NCBI GenBank assembly: GCA_963558565.1
Contig: CAUWGX010000012.1
Coordinates: forward strand, 1 to 57,388
Length of the DNA stretch: 57,388 nt
Direction of reading: 5' to 3'
Source: Atopostipes sp963558565
GTDB lineage: Bacteria; Bacillota; Bacilli; Lactobacillales; Carnobacteriaceae_A
The notes under the pieces were generated by a model. That model was not told the DNA's origin. It ran no database searches and saw only the letters and a program-made list of their open reading frames with translations. Of the stretch, positions 1 to 7,937 are shown one piece after another (the stretch's first letter is position 1; each line of letters opens with the position of its first letter). The position numbers were made by a program, and so were the translations under genes.

Positions 1-36
1 GTAAAAGGGCTCTTACATGGCCTTTTATCTTTTACA
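1..36 (-). terminator. Weak hairpin after the NERD-domain gene
   Basis: An AAAAGG / CCTTTT inverted repeat with a 12-nt loop lies just past the stop of the minus-strand gene at 55-351. There is no good T-run on the minus side, and the window edge cuts the context. It is a weak terminator candidate only. Confidence 0.3.
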
Positions 37-54
37 CAATTATATGGACTTTAT

Positions 55-351
55 CTAATTTTTTACTTCAAAAAGATAATTTTTGTGATTGGTAAGCAAA
101 ATCAGATCTCCTTCAAAGGGACCACCATAATTCAACCACATATTTCGAATACCTATCCAGTCTTTTCTTCCATTGTCTTCTAAATAGTTATATACAATCT
201 GTTCTCCCGCTTCCCCTGCTTCTAAATTTCTCAATTTATAGTTTGGTTCTGACGTCCGGGAATAATTTCGTTGATGTAGAATTCTTTCGATATCTAATGA
301 GGTCGGTTCTTCTGCGGCTTCTCTCAATAATTTCGTTTGATGTAAAATCAA
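55..351 (-). CDS. Truncated NERD-domain (nuclease-related) protein
   Basis: This 98-residue protein resembles the N-terminal half of NERD (nuclease-related) domains, which have a PD-(D/E)XK-like fold. Visible motifs are GEAGE at 46-50, an EGD at 80-82 that would supply the active-site Asp, and a closing FEVKN at 94-98 that supplies the E-x-K pair. Most NERD proteins continue for 100-200 residues past this point, but here a TAG stop follows the E-x-K directly. The start is TTG at 349-351, chosen because AAAGGAGG sits 7 nt upstream. The gene may be a truncated remnant or a minimal domain; I see no convincing continuation in the 54 bases left before the window edge. Family assignment is by motif only, and no substrate is known. 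Confidence 0.55.
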   Translation of the reverse strand: MILHQTKLLREAAEEPTSLDIERILHQRNYSRTSEPNYKLRNLEAGEAGEQIVYNYLEDNGRKDWIGIRNMWLNYGGPFEGDLILLTNHKNYLFEVKN

Positions 352-465
352 ATAATTTCCTCCTTTTATACTAAAAAATACTCTCTACTATATATTTGTA
401 TAAAAATCGAAATTTCACGAAATTATTTTAAATTTCTTTGATTTTTCTACTTTTCTTTATTTTTT

Positions 466-680
466 TAGGAGAAAGGATGCTCACTGCTGAACGATAAATC
501 TTTTGTCTTCCCGCTAGACGCTCGTCGCGAGTCGATAATCAATTTATCTTCCCGCTAGACGCTCACCACGAGTCAATAACCGTTTTATCTTCCCGCTGGA
601 CACTCGTCACAAGCCGATAACCGTTTTATCTTCCCACTAGACACTTACTACGGGACGATAATTCATTTACCTTCCAGCGG
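466..680. repeat. Tandem 41-bp intergenic repeat, about five copies
   Basis: Four clear units begin at 507, 548, 589 and 630, exactly 41 bp apart. Each opens with CTTCCCGCTAGAC or a close variant and ends in a (C/A)GTTTTAT-like stretch. A degenerate unit precedes them (466-506), and a partial start (CTTCCAGCGG) lies at 671. Copies diverge by several substitutions but never by an indel. Because 41 is not a multiple of three and the units contain stops, the block is not coding. It fills most of the 391-base gap between the NERD gene and degV. The unit has a GC-rich core with weak dyad symmetry (GACgCTCG..CGAG-TC). It resembles in style the dispersed intergenic repeats of Bacilli; its function is unknown. 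Confidence 0.85.
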
Positions 681-695
681 AACCCCTTAAAAAAA

Positions 696-732
696 CAAAA
701 ACACCCTAAACGGTTAAGTCTAAGGTGTTTTT
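696..732 (-). terminator. Intrinsic terminator of the degV-family gene
   Basis: On the minus strand, AAACACCTTA pairs with TAGGGTGTTT around a 12-nt loop and is followed by a T-rich tract. It lies 10 nt beyond the DegV stop codon. Confidence 0.85.
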
Positions 733-742
733 ATACATGCAA

Positions 743-1612
743 TTAGTAGTCGGCGATAGGAATTGTTCCCATACCAACTGTACCTATACCCGTATGGGTG
801 CCGATAACAGGGCCAAGCGTTCCTACTTTATACTCTAGATGTGGAACGGCTTCGTGGACAACTTGGATGGTTTCATTGACTCTTTCTTCATCAACGGCGT
901 GTGCGAAGCGTAACATGATACCCTTTGGAAATTTTTCATCATCTTCTTTAGCAATTTGCGCTAAGCGACGATTTACTTTTTTATCGGTGCGAATTTTATC
1001 CAGAACTTGTACTCCCCCCTGCTCATTTACGTAAAGTAGTGGTCGAACTTTTAAGAGGCTACCAATTCGCGCGGTGGTCATATTAACACGACCGCCTTTT
1101 TCTAAATTGTATAAATCAGATACGGTTAAATAAATGGTGCTATTCTTGGCTACCCATTCTAATTTCTCACAGATTTCAGAAAATTCGAGCTCTGTTTCCA
1201 ACATATCAAGTGCTTGTTCTACGATAGCGCCGATAACTTCTGAGACTCCTTTAGAATCAATCACATGCGCGTCAATTTGATCCGCATAAGCATCGACAAT
1301 CATGTTGGCAGTTTGATAAGTGCCACTAAATGTTTGGGATAAGTGAATACAAAGCAATTGTTCATAGCCTTTTTTAATAATATCTTCCACAATCTTCACA
1401 TATTTTCCCGGGGAAGGTTGGGAGGTGGTCGGTAAATTATTTTCATTTTTAAGTTTTGTATAAAAGCGCTCTTGAACTTCTACATCGGAACTGTCTGGAA
1501 TAACGGTTCCGTCTGCAAATGTTGTCGATAGCTCTAACACATAAACATCTGGATGATTTACGATTTCAGGGCTAGCATAAGCAGTACTATCTATAATAAT
1601 AGCTGTTTTCAT
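743..1612 (-). CDS. DegV family protein (fatty-acid-binding, FakB-like)
   Basis: This 289-residue protein has the usual length for the DegV family. The N-terminus (AIIIDSTAY, 4-12) and the TTSQPSPG motif at 62-69 are the family signatures; the Thr/Ser residues of TSQPS contact the bound fatty-acid carboxylate in known structures. Members act in the cytoplasm as carriers that present exogenous fatty acids to the kinase FakA. There is no fakA here, so the partner is encoded elsewhere. The ATG at 1612 is preceded by AGGAGA. The gene stands alone and is closed by the terminator at 696-732. The lipid-carrier role is inferred from the family; which fatty acid it binds cannot be read from sequence. 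Confidence 0.9.
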   Translation of the reverse strand: MKTAIIIDSTAYASPEIVNHPDVYVLELSTTFADGTVIPDSSDVEVQERFYTKLKNENNLPTTSQPSPGKYVKIVEDIIKKGYEQLLCIHLSQTFSGTYQTANMIVDAYADQIDAHVIDSKGVSEVIGAIVEQALDMLETELEFSEICEKLEWVAKNSTIYLTVSDLYNLEKGGRVNMTTARIGSLLKVRPLLYVNEQGGVQVLDKIRTDKKVNRRLAQIAKEDDEKFPKGIMLRFAHAVDEERVNETIQVVHEAVPHLEYKVGTLGPVIGTHTGIGTVGMGTIPIADY

Positions 1613-1762
1613 TCGTCTTCTCCTCTCTCTACTTTACTTTCCATTGTACCAAAAGATGGGGCTAGAAAATATATCGAAATGATGAATCTTTTCAAAATTT
1701 TTCTAGAAAGTATTGTAACAAATTTTTTATCTCATCCCAAAAAAATGAGTCATTGTTTCATC

Positions 1763-2332
1763 CTATTGTTCAGGGTCAATCGGCCGTAAAACCCGGCAAG
1801 GAGATCCCACTGCTAGAGAGTTTTCGGGGATATCTTTTGTGACGACACTGCCTGCGCCGATCACACTCCCCTCCCCAATCGTTACACCCGCTAAGACTGT
1901 GACATTTGCGCCAATCCAAGTATTTTTCCCGATGGTGATCGGTCGTGCTTTTTCGAGTCCTTGGTTTCGCCGTTCAATATTTTCAGGATGCGTATTTGTA
2001 TAAAAGCCACAATTTGGACCAATAAAAGCTTGATCACCAATTGTAATCATATTGCCATCCATAAAATAAGCATCCTTGTTTACAAATACATTTTTACCTA
2101 GTTTAATATGACGCCCGTAATCTACCCATAGTGGCGGAACGATTTCTACGTTTTCAGGAACTTCTCCTAAGATTTGTTCGAGTAAAGCTTCTCTTTTTTC
2201 TAAATCAGAAGGTCTCGTCTGATTATATTCAAAACAGGCATCTTGAACTTCCCTTCGTAAAGCCAATAAATCAGCATCATTATTCGCATCATACCATTCT
2301 TGATTCATCATTTTTTCGTATTCCGTACTCAT
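1763..2332 (-). CDS. maa: Maltose O-acetyltransferase-like sugar acetyltransferase (left-handed beta-helix)
   Basis: At 189 residues this matches the Maa/LacA/NodL family length. An N-terminal Mac domain (about 5-60) precedes hexapeptide repeats of the left-handed beta-helix, for example IGKNTWIGANVTVLAGVTIG. His115 in the NTHPENIERRN segment is the expected catalytic base that activates the sugar hydroxyl for transfer from acetyl-CoA. The closing segment SLAVGSPCRVLRPI is typical. The enzyme is cytoplasmic and probably acetylates maltose, glucose or thiogalactosides, perhaps as detoxification. The ATG at 2332 follows a GGAGTG site. It is a lone gene. The family is sure; the acceptor sugar is not. 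Confidence 0.88.
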   Translation of the reverse strand: MSTEYEKMMNQEWYDANNDADLLALRREVQDACFEYNQTRPSDLEKREALLEQILGEVPENVEIVPPLWVDYGRHIKLGKNVFVNKDAYFMDGNMITIGDQAFIGPNCGFYTNTHPENIERRNQGLEKARPITIGKNTWIGANVTVLAGVTIGEGSVIGAGSVVTKDIPENSLAVGSPCRVLRPIDPEQ

Positions 2333-2470
2333 TCTTTACACTCCTCTATTGTCATTCTTTTTCATTTTACCATGTTTACTTGAAATAACGAACTTTCTAT
2401 ACAGATCTATTCCAAAACGATATATAGCCACTATTAAATGTAGACACACAATATATAGTGCATTTTAAAG

Positions 2471-2499
2471 TTGAAATACCGTTAAATTTTCTATATGAT
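2471..2499 (+). promoter_or_regulatory. Sigma-A promoter of the deoxynucleoside kinase gene
   Basis: TTGAAA at 2471-2476 and TATGAT at 2494-2499 are separated by 17 bp. They lie 62 bp before the kinase start. Confidence 0.7.
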
Positions 2500-2561
2500 A
2501 TACAAGCTGTTATTTTTATAATACATATTTTGAAGAGCATTATTGAGAGGATTAGGAGTGT

Positions 2562-3233
2562 ATGAGTGTGATTGTAGTAGGTGGTATGATTGGAGCCGGC
2601 AAAACATCCGTCTCTAAGTTATTAGGTGCAGAACTCGGTAGTGAAGTATTTTTTGAAGAAGTCGATAATAATCCTTTGTTGGAATTATTCTACACTGCAG
2701 ATGAAGAAGAGGAACAAGAAAAACGTTATCCTTTTTTATTACAACTGACGTTTTTAAGTAGTCGTTTCCGTTCAATCAAAGAAGCTTTAGTCGATCGGCA
2801 TAACGTCCTTGACCGTTCGATTTATGAAGATTGGTATTTTTGTAAAGTCAACTATGATATCGGCCGTATTTCTGAATTAGAATTTCGTATTTATGAAGAA
2901 TTATTGGAGAACATGATGGAAGAATTAGATGAGCTTCCTAAAAAAGCTCCCGATTTAATGGTATATTTACATGGTTCCTTTGATGAAATTTTGCGTCGTA
3001 TCGGAACTCGTGGCCGTGACTTTGAACAAGATGAATCACTCATGGCTTACTACAAGACTTTATGGGCAGGCTATGATGACTGGGTCGATAATCATTATGA
3101 CGCTTCGCAAGTATTAAAAATTGATATTGATAAATATGATATCGTCCACAATCCGGAAGATGCCAAAGAAGTCGTTGAAATGGTTAAAGAAGCGATTGCG
3201 GCACGCGATGAACGTTTTGTATCAAGTAACTAA
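2562..3233 (+). CDS. Deoxynucleoside kinase (dAK/dGK family)
   Basis: This 223-residue kinase phosphorylates deoxynucleosides in the salvage pathway. It has a P-loop, GGMIGAGKTS (7-16), the DRS motif of dNKs at 84-86 within DRSIYED, a substrate-binding Glu in the EEVD segment near 32-35, and an arginine-rich lid, RGRDFE (150-155). Lactobacillales often carry tandem dAK/dGK genes; here there is only one. The ATG at 2562 follows AGGAG, and a consensus promoter lies at 2471-2499. A perfect terminator closes the gene. Whether it prefers deoxyadenosine, deoxyguanosine or another nucleoside cannot be decided by eye. Confidence 0.9.
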   Translation: MSVIVVGGMIGAGKTSVSKLLGAELGSEVFFEEVDNNPLLELFYTADEEEEQEKRYPFLLQLTFLSSRFRSIKEALVDRHNVLDRSIYEDWYFCKVNYDIGRISELEFRIYEELLENMMEELDELPKKAPDLMVYLHGSFDEILRRIGTRGRDFEQDESLMAYYKTLWAGYDDWVDNHYDASQVLKIDIDKYDIVHNPEDAKEVVEMVKEAIAARDERFVSSN

Positions 3234-3242
3234 ATAGACGGG

Positions 3243-3275
3243 ATGCACCTTGTACAAGGTGCATTTTATTTTTCC
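3243..3275 (+). terminator. Intrinsic terminator of the kinase gene
   Basis: The perfect 20-bp palindrome TGCACCTTGTACAAGGTGCA (3244-3263) is followed by a T-rich run. Confidence 0.9.
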
Positions 3276-3310
3276 ATAAATTAACGTAAAACAATGATAA
3301 TTCACCCTCT

Positions 3311-3339
3311 TTGAGTTATATTAGTATCATCAATATACA
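3311..3339 (+). promoter_or_regulatory. Promoter of the ktr operon
   Basis: TTGAGT (3311-3316), a 17-bp spacer and TATACA (3334-3339) lie 36 bp before the first ktrB. I saw no c-di-AMP riboswitch-sized leader. Confidence 0.65.
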
Positions 3340-3374
3340 TAGATAAATTCAAAGAGAAAATAGCAGGTGGCATT

Positions 3375-4709
3375 ATGTTAAAATATTTAGAAAAATTTTC
3401 CGTTCCACAAATTATTGTGGTTACTTATATCTTATTTATCTCGCTAGGCACTTTTTTATTAGCTTTACCGATTTCCTCGACGAGCGGCGAATGGACGTCC
3501 TTTTTGGATTCTTTATTTGCGTCCACTTCAGCTGTCAGTGTCACAGGCGTCACGATTTTTGATACACTTACCTATTGGAATTATTTCGGGAAAACGGTTT
3601 TAATGTTTTTAATTGAAATTGGTGGACTAGGTTTTATGACGATTTGGATCCTGTTATATCATGTGGTTATTGGACAGCCCAATCTAAAACAACGCATGGT
3701 CGTTTCAGAAACTTTGAATCTTTCATCGAATAAAACGATCCTCGAACATATTATATATATTATCCGTATCGCCTTAGGAATCCAGTTACTGGGGACAATT
3801 TTATTGTCTTTCTCATTTGTCGGAAAACTTGGTTTATTAAAAGGTATTTATTATGCTCTTTTTCACAGTATCTCTGCATTTACGAATGGCGGATTAGACT
3901 TATTTTCAAATAGTTTGATAAATTTTCAAGAAAATCCTTATGTATTAATTGTTATCATGTTATTAATTATAGCAGGTGGTCTCGGTTTTATTGTTTGGGG
4001 CGATTTACTTAACTATCACAAAACAAGACAATTACGTGTTTATACGAAAATCGTTCTCATTACAACCAGTATCTTATGGATTGTCGGAATGGTTTTATTT
4101 TGGTTTGCAGAACGTGGGAATAATACTTTTGAACATTTGTCTTCTGGTCACCAAGCCATTAATTACTTATTTCTTTCAGTAACTACTCGTTCTTCTGGCT
4201 TTTCAAATGTTAACTTTACGAATTTAAGCCTCGGGAGTATACTATTAATAAATACATTGGTTTTTATTGGAGCGTCAACCGGATCAACTGGCGGCGGGAT
4301 TAAAGTTTCAACGTTAGCCGTACTTTTTATTGTAATTTTACGATCATTTCAAGGTCGAAAACCTGTTATCTTTAACCGGAATATCAATACGAAAACGGTT
4401 CGAAATGCTTTTTTTATTTTTACTATAGCTATGATGATCGTCATATTTTCGACATTTTTATTAACTTTAACTGAAACGTTACCTGCTAATTTTGAAATTC
4501 AGCATATCTTTACTGAAGTCGTATCCGCTCTTGGTGTAGTAGGTATTTCACTAGGGTTAACTCCTTATTTGTCTAGCATTGGAAAAATCATCATTATTCT
4601 TTTAATGTTAATTGGTCGTGTCGGCGTGATGACTTTTCTATGGTCACTTATAGGAGAAAAACGAGAAACAAGAATTAATTACCCAGACATCAACTTAATG
4701 ATTGGTTAA
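3375..4709 (+). CDS. ktrB: KtrB-type potassium channel/transporter subunit, copy 1
   Basis: This 444-residue integral membrane protein belongs to the Trk/Ktr/HKT superfamily, the ion-conducting subunit of K+ uptake. The four-fold M1-P-M2 pattern is visible. Filter-loop segments are TSAVSVTGVTIFDT, SAFTNGGLDLFSNS, TTRSSGFSNVNF and GVVGISLGLTPYLS. The conserved IEIGGLGFMT and GASTGSTGGGIKV segments are present. The second filter loop reads TNGGLD where copy 2 has the more usual CNAGFD. The C-terminus (RINYPDINLMIG) matches that of copy 2. It is followed by a second ktrB and one ktrA, so both may share the same gating ring. An ATG at 3375 is used. Confidence 0.92.
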   Translation: MLKYLEKFSVPQIIVVTYILFISLGTFLLALPISSTSGEWTSFLDSLFASTSAVSVTGVTIFDTLTYWNYFGKTVLMFLIEIGGLGFMTIWILLYHVVIGQPNLKQRMVVSETLNLSSNKTILEHIIYIIRIALGIQLLGTILLSFSFVGKLGLLKGIYYALFHSISAFTNGGLDLFSNSLINFQENPYVLIVIMLLIIAGGLGFIVWGDLLNYHKTRQLRVYTKIVLITTSILWIVGMVLFWFAERGNNTFEHLSSGHQAINYLFLSVTTRSSGFSNVNFTNLSLGSILLINTLVFIGASTGSTGGGIKVSTLAVLFIVILRSFQGRKPVIFNRNINTKTVRNAFFIFTIAMMIVIFSTFLLTLTETLPANFEIQHIFTEVVSALGVVGISLGLTPYLSSIGKIIIILLMLIGRVGVMTFLWSLIGEKRETRINYPDINLMIG

Positions 4710-4781
4710 TTTTTCAAAAAATTCGTATAATAGAAAACTAAGCTGTGGGAAATGATTCCTTTACATATCTTATTTAAATAT

Positions 4782-4810
4782 TTGACACTAGATATATAAA
4801 GGTGTAGATT
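4782..4810 (+). promoter_or_regulatory. Possible internal promoter for the second ktrB
   Basis: TTGACA (4782-4787) and TAGATT (4805-4810) have a 17-bp spacer. They sit in the 199-bp gap between the two ktrB genes, with no terminator visible between them. The -10 box is a 4/6 match. Confidence 0.45.
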
Positions 4811-4908
4811 AATAAAATTAAAAGTCAATTGTATTTTTCAATAGCTATAATTACGAAAGAGAAAACCTCCAGAATAACTTTAAAATTCATTCATGATAAG
4901 GTGTTTAT

Positions 4909-6246
4909 ATGAATAAATATATAAAAAAATTGTCAATTCCGCAAAGTATAATTTTAGCCTATGCTTTCTTAATTTTGATTGGTAGTCTTTTGCTTTGGTT
5001 TCCTATCTCATCTGCTAACGGTCATTGGACATCTTTTAGTGATGCAGTATTCACGGCAACTTCTGCTACAGCTGTAACAGGACAAGTTACTTTAAATACA
5101 GCGCTCCATTGGAATTATTTTGGCAAGACCGTCATTATTGTATTGATTGAAATTGGTGGTCTAGGTTTTATGACCATTTGGATCATCTTTTTTTATTATA
5201 TTTTCAAACAGCCACCAAATCTTAAACAGCGTAAAGTCGTAGCTGAATCTCTTTCTTTAAGTGGTGGTGATAGTATTCAGCAAAAAGTTTGGTCGATTCT
5301 CCGTTTTGCTCTATCGGCACAGTTATTAGGAGCTGTTCTACTTAGTTTTAGTTTTATTCCAGATTATGGAATAAAGAAAGGCATTTATTTCTCAATCTTC
5401 CATAGTATTTCAGCTTTCTGTAACGCTGGATTTGATTTAATTGGCAATAGCTTAATCAATTATCAAAATAATCCTTTTGTTCTACTCGTTATTGCTGGAC
5501 TGATTATGTCAGGCGGTTTAGGGTTTATTGTATGGGAAGATCTACTAAATTACCGAAAAACAAAACGGTTGCGACCGTACACCAAAATCGTCCTCTTTAC
5601 TACTCTCTCTTTATGGGTTATTGGGACGGTTCTCTTTATACTTACTGAAAGTAAAAATGGGACTTTTAGTCATCTGTCTCCTGTGGAACAACTGATTAAT
5701 TACTTTTTCTTGGCGGTCACTCCACGAACTGCTGGTTATGCAAATGTTGATTATATAACATTAAGTAATGGTGGTATCTTTTTAACGATTGTTTTGATGT
5801 TTATTGGTGCTTCCTCTGGTTCTACTGGTGGTGGAATTAAAGTAACAACGCTTGTTGTGATGCTTGTCGTTGTTTATCGTTCGATTAATCATGAACGATT
5901 TAAAATTTTAAATCGTTCTGTAACCACTGAGACTATCCGACGTGCCTTTTTTATATTTTCAAGTGGAATCATTTTAGCGAGTTTAGCAACCTTTATTCTT
6001 TTAATTACCGAAACAATTCCTGAGGGTTTTGGTATTGAATATATTTTAATTGAAGTTTTTTCTTGTTTAGGTACCGTGGGTTTAACGATGGGCTTAACCC
6101 CTCATTTAACCATTATCGGTAAAATTGTTTTAATTTTTCTGATGCTCGTCGGGCGTGTAGGCGTCATGACTTTTTTATGGTCGTTAGCCAATAAGAAACG
6201 CGAGTCACGTATTAATTATCCTGAGATTAATTTATTAGTTGGTTAA
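4909..6246 (+). CDS. ktrB: KtrB-type potassium channel/transporter subunit, copy 2
   Basis: This is a 445-residue paralog of the preceding gene, colinear over its whole length. Filter loops are TSATAVTGQVTLNT, SAFCNAGFDLIGNS, TPRTAGYANVDY and LGTVGLTMGLTPHL. It keeps IEIGGLGFMT and GASSGSTGGGIKV, and ends RINYPEINLLVG. The second filter loop is the canonical CNAGFD type. Two membrane subunits with one regulatory subunit recall the KtrAB plus KtrD situation, in which different KtrB-type subunits differ in affinity or Na+ dependence; that functional split is inference. The ATG at 4909 follows AAGGTG. KtrA starts 35 nt downstream. Confidence 0.92.
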   Translation: MNKYIKKLSIPQSIILAYAFLILIGSLLLWFPISSANGHWTSFSDAVFTATSATAVTGQVTLNTALHWNYFGKTVIIVLIEIGGLGFMTIWIIFFYYIFKQPPNLKQRKVVAESLSLSGGDSIQQKVWSILRFALSAQLLGAVLLSFSFIPDYGIKKGIYFSIFHSISAFCNAGFDLIGNSLINYQNNPFVLLVIAGLIMSGGLGFIVWEDLLNYRKTKRLRPYTKIVLFTTLSLWVIGTVLFILTESKNGTFSHLSPVEQLINYFFLAVTPRTAGYANVDYITLSNGGIFLTIVLMFIGASSGSTGGGIKVTTLVVMLVVVYRSINHERFKILNRSVTTETIRRAFFIFSSGIILASLATFILLITETIPEGFGIEYILIEVFSCLGTVGLTMGLTPHLTIIGKIVLIFLMLVGRVGVMTFLWSLANKKRESRINYPEINLLVG

Positions 6247-6281
6247 TTATAAACAGTACAAATATTAAAGGTGGATTGAAG

Positions 6282-6941
6282 ATGAGACATACAACAATTG
6301 GTGTGTTAGGTTTAGGACTTTTTGGTAGTTCAGTGGCGCGAACACTGGCTCAAAATAATGTCGATGTGATTGCGATGGATAAAAATATGGATCATGTGGA
6401 AGAAGTGGTCGATGAAGTCGAAGCTGCTATCCAAGGGGACTTTACCAAGCTCGAACAATTAACGGAAGCCGGTTTTGCTGAATGTGAAGAAGTGGTGGTG
6501 GCTTCCGCCGAAAAGTTGGAAGATACGATTTTAGCTATTTTAAATTTACAAAAATTAAATGTTCCTAAAATTACCGCTAAAACAAAAAATACGGATTATC
6601 GTGAAGTTTTACTAAAAGTTGGTGCTACGCGAGTGATTCTACCCGAAGTGGAAATGGGGGTTCAAGTCGCCACCATGCTGGCCAATCCTACTGTCCATGA
6701 ATTATTACAATTAGACAGTCGCTATAATATTATTGAATTTCCTTTCAGTGAACGTTGGGTTGGAAAAGATATTGACGAGATTGATTTTCGCAATAAATAC
6801 GACACCAACATTATCGCGGTTCAACCGGCGCAATCGGATGAATTTACGATTGAATTTGGCCCTCGTTATGTCATCACCGCCGGCGATGTATTTATCGGAG
6901 TTACAACTGATGAAGGGATGAAAAAATTATTAAATGGTTAA
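6282..6941 (+). CDS. ktrA: KtrA potassium uptake regulatory subunit (RCK domain)
   Basis: This 219-residue cytoplasmic protein forms the octameric gating ring on KtrB. The N-terminal RCK_N Rossmann fold has GVLGLGLFGSS, the GxGxxG nucleotide-binding loop for ATP/ADP or NAD(H), followed by an acidic D at the end of the second strand (VDVIAMD). The C-terminal RCK_C domain (about 135-219) is the part that binds c-di-AMP in homologs. I place the start at the ATG at 6282, not the in-frame TTG at 6276, because the AGGTGG site at 6269-6274 would touch the TTG but is 7 nt from the ATG. It is the last gene of the ktr cluster. Confidence 0.9.
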   Translation: MRHTTIGVLGLGLFGSSVARTLAQNNVDVIAMDKNMDHVEEVVDEVEAAIQGDFTKLEQLTEAGFAECEEVVVASAEKLEDTILAILNLQKLNVPKITAKTKNTDYREVLLKVGATRVILPEVEMGVQVATMLANPTVHELLQLDSRYNIIEFPFSERWVGKDIDEIDFRNKYDTNIIAVQPAQSDEFTIEFGPRYVITAGDVFIGVTTDEGMKKLLNG

Positions 6942-6974
6942 ATCGAGACAAAACTTTTGGAATTATCTCGATTT
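6940..6974 (+). terminator. Hairpin after ktrA
   Basis: AAATCGAGA (6940-6948) pairs with TCTCGATTT (6966-6974) around a 17-nt loop, starting at the ktrA stop codon. The T-tract is short, so termination may be partial and allow read-through into the VOC gene. Confidence 0.45.
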
Positions 6975-7019
6975 AGTAGTATTATAATCATTGAATTCAA
7001 AATAAAAGGAGTATTTTCA

Positions 7020-7871
7020 TTGACTAATATTACTGAAAGTAAAACAAATATTGTAACAAAGAGTGTGTTACTCAACGCCCGAAACAGCCAACAATTGGCC
7101 AATTACTACCAAACCGCTATTGGTTTAACTCTCATTCGAGAAGAAAATGGTTCTTATGCATTAGGAACCCCAGATGGTACGGTCTTACTTGAAATTCGTC
7201 CAACAGAGGTTGCGGCGGATCAAGAAACCACTGGAATGTATCACTTAGCCTTTTTACTTCCGACTTATAAAGATTTAGGAACAATCCTCCGTCACTTAAT
7301 CGTCAACCAAATTCCTGTAACAGGCGCCAGTGATCATGGCTATAGTAACGCCATTTACTTAAATGACCCTGAAGGAAACGGTATTGAAATTTACTGGGAT
7401 AAACCAGAATCTGAGTGGGATATCCGTGAAGACGGGACAATTGCTGGGGTTACAGAGCCAATGGATGCCGATGCCGCTTTAGAAGCAGCTTCTACTTCCT
7501 TTGAAGGCTTACCAAATGGCACGACGATGGGGCATGTCCATTTACACGTCGATGAATTGGAAAATTCATTAGACTTCTATACAAAAGTGTTAGGTTTAGG
7601 CTTAAAATATAAATTTGGTCCCGCAGCGCTATTTCTAGCCAGTGGCGATTACCACCATCACTTAGGTGCAAACGTTTGGAAACAAGGTCAATTGGCTCAT
7701 CCAAAAGCGGGTGCTCCTGGATTAGAACATGTGACTTGGTCTGGTTCAAAAGAAGACCTTGATTATATTGAGTCGCAATTAAAAGAACAAGATTACACTT
7801 ACGAAAAAGTAGCCAACGGTTTAGCTTTCGCTGACCCTGCTGGCATTAAACACGTCGTTGTTTCAAATTAA
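7020..7871 (+). CDS. VOC superfamily protein, CatE-like (glyoxalase/ring-cleavage dioxygenase type)
   Basis: This 283-residue protein contains two vicinal-oxygen-chelate modules, roughly 10-130 and 165-283. Candidate metal ligands are the His in TMGHVHLHVDE and in LEHVTW, and the Glu in NGIEIYWD. It matches the CatE / catechol-2,3-dioxygenase-like family common in Firmicutes, whose members bind a divalent metal and act on quinols or catechols, or serve in thiol and quinone stress. I use the TTG at 7020 with AAAGGAG at 7005-7011. A longer reading from 6957 would run through the ktrA hairpin and lacks a ribosome binding site. The substrate is unknown. Confidence 0.82.
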   Translation: MTNITESKTNIVTKSVLLNARNSQQLANYYQTAIGLTLIREENGSYALGTPDGTVLLEIRPTEVAADQETTGMYHLAFLLPTYKDLGTILRHLIVNQIPVTGASDHGYSNAIYLNDPEGNGIEIYWDKPESEWDIREDGTIAGVTEPMDADAALEAASTSFEGLPNGTTMGHVHLHVDELENSLDFYTKVLGLGLKYKFGPAALFLASGDYHHHLGANVWKQGQLAHPKAGAPGLEHVTWSGSKEDLDYIESQLKEQDYTYEKVANGLAFADPAGIKHVVVSN

Positions 7872-7887
7872 ATCATTTTAAACACTT

Positions 7888-7923
7888 AAAACGCTTCTGC
7901 TAATCAAGCAGAAGCGTTTTTTT
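7888..7923. terminator. Bidirectional terminator between the VOC and aldo/keto reductase genes
   Basis: AAAACGCTTCTGCT pairs with AGCAGAAGCGTTTT, with A-runs and T-runs on both sides. It serves both convergent genes. Confidence 0.92.
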
Positions 7924-7937
7924 ATTTAATTAACCTT

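Noticed and set aside
507..680. CRISPR array
   Set aside because: The 41-bp units are contiguous, with no constant-length unique spacers between conserved repeats, and no cas genes lie nearby.
798..1034. Plus-strand open frame over the DegV gene
   Set aside because: It lies wholly inside the well-supported minus-strand degV gene and has no ribosome site or family motif.
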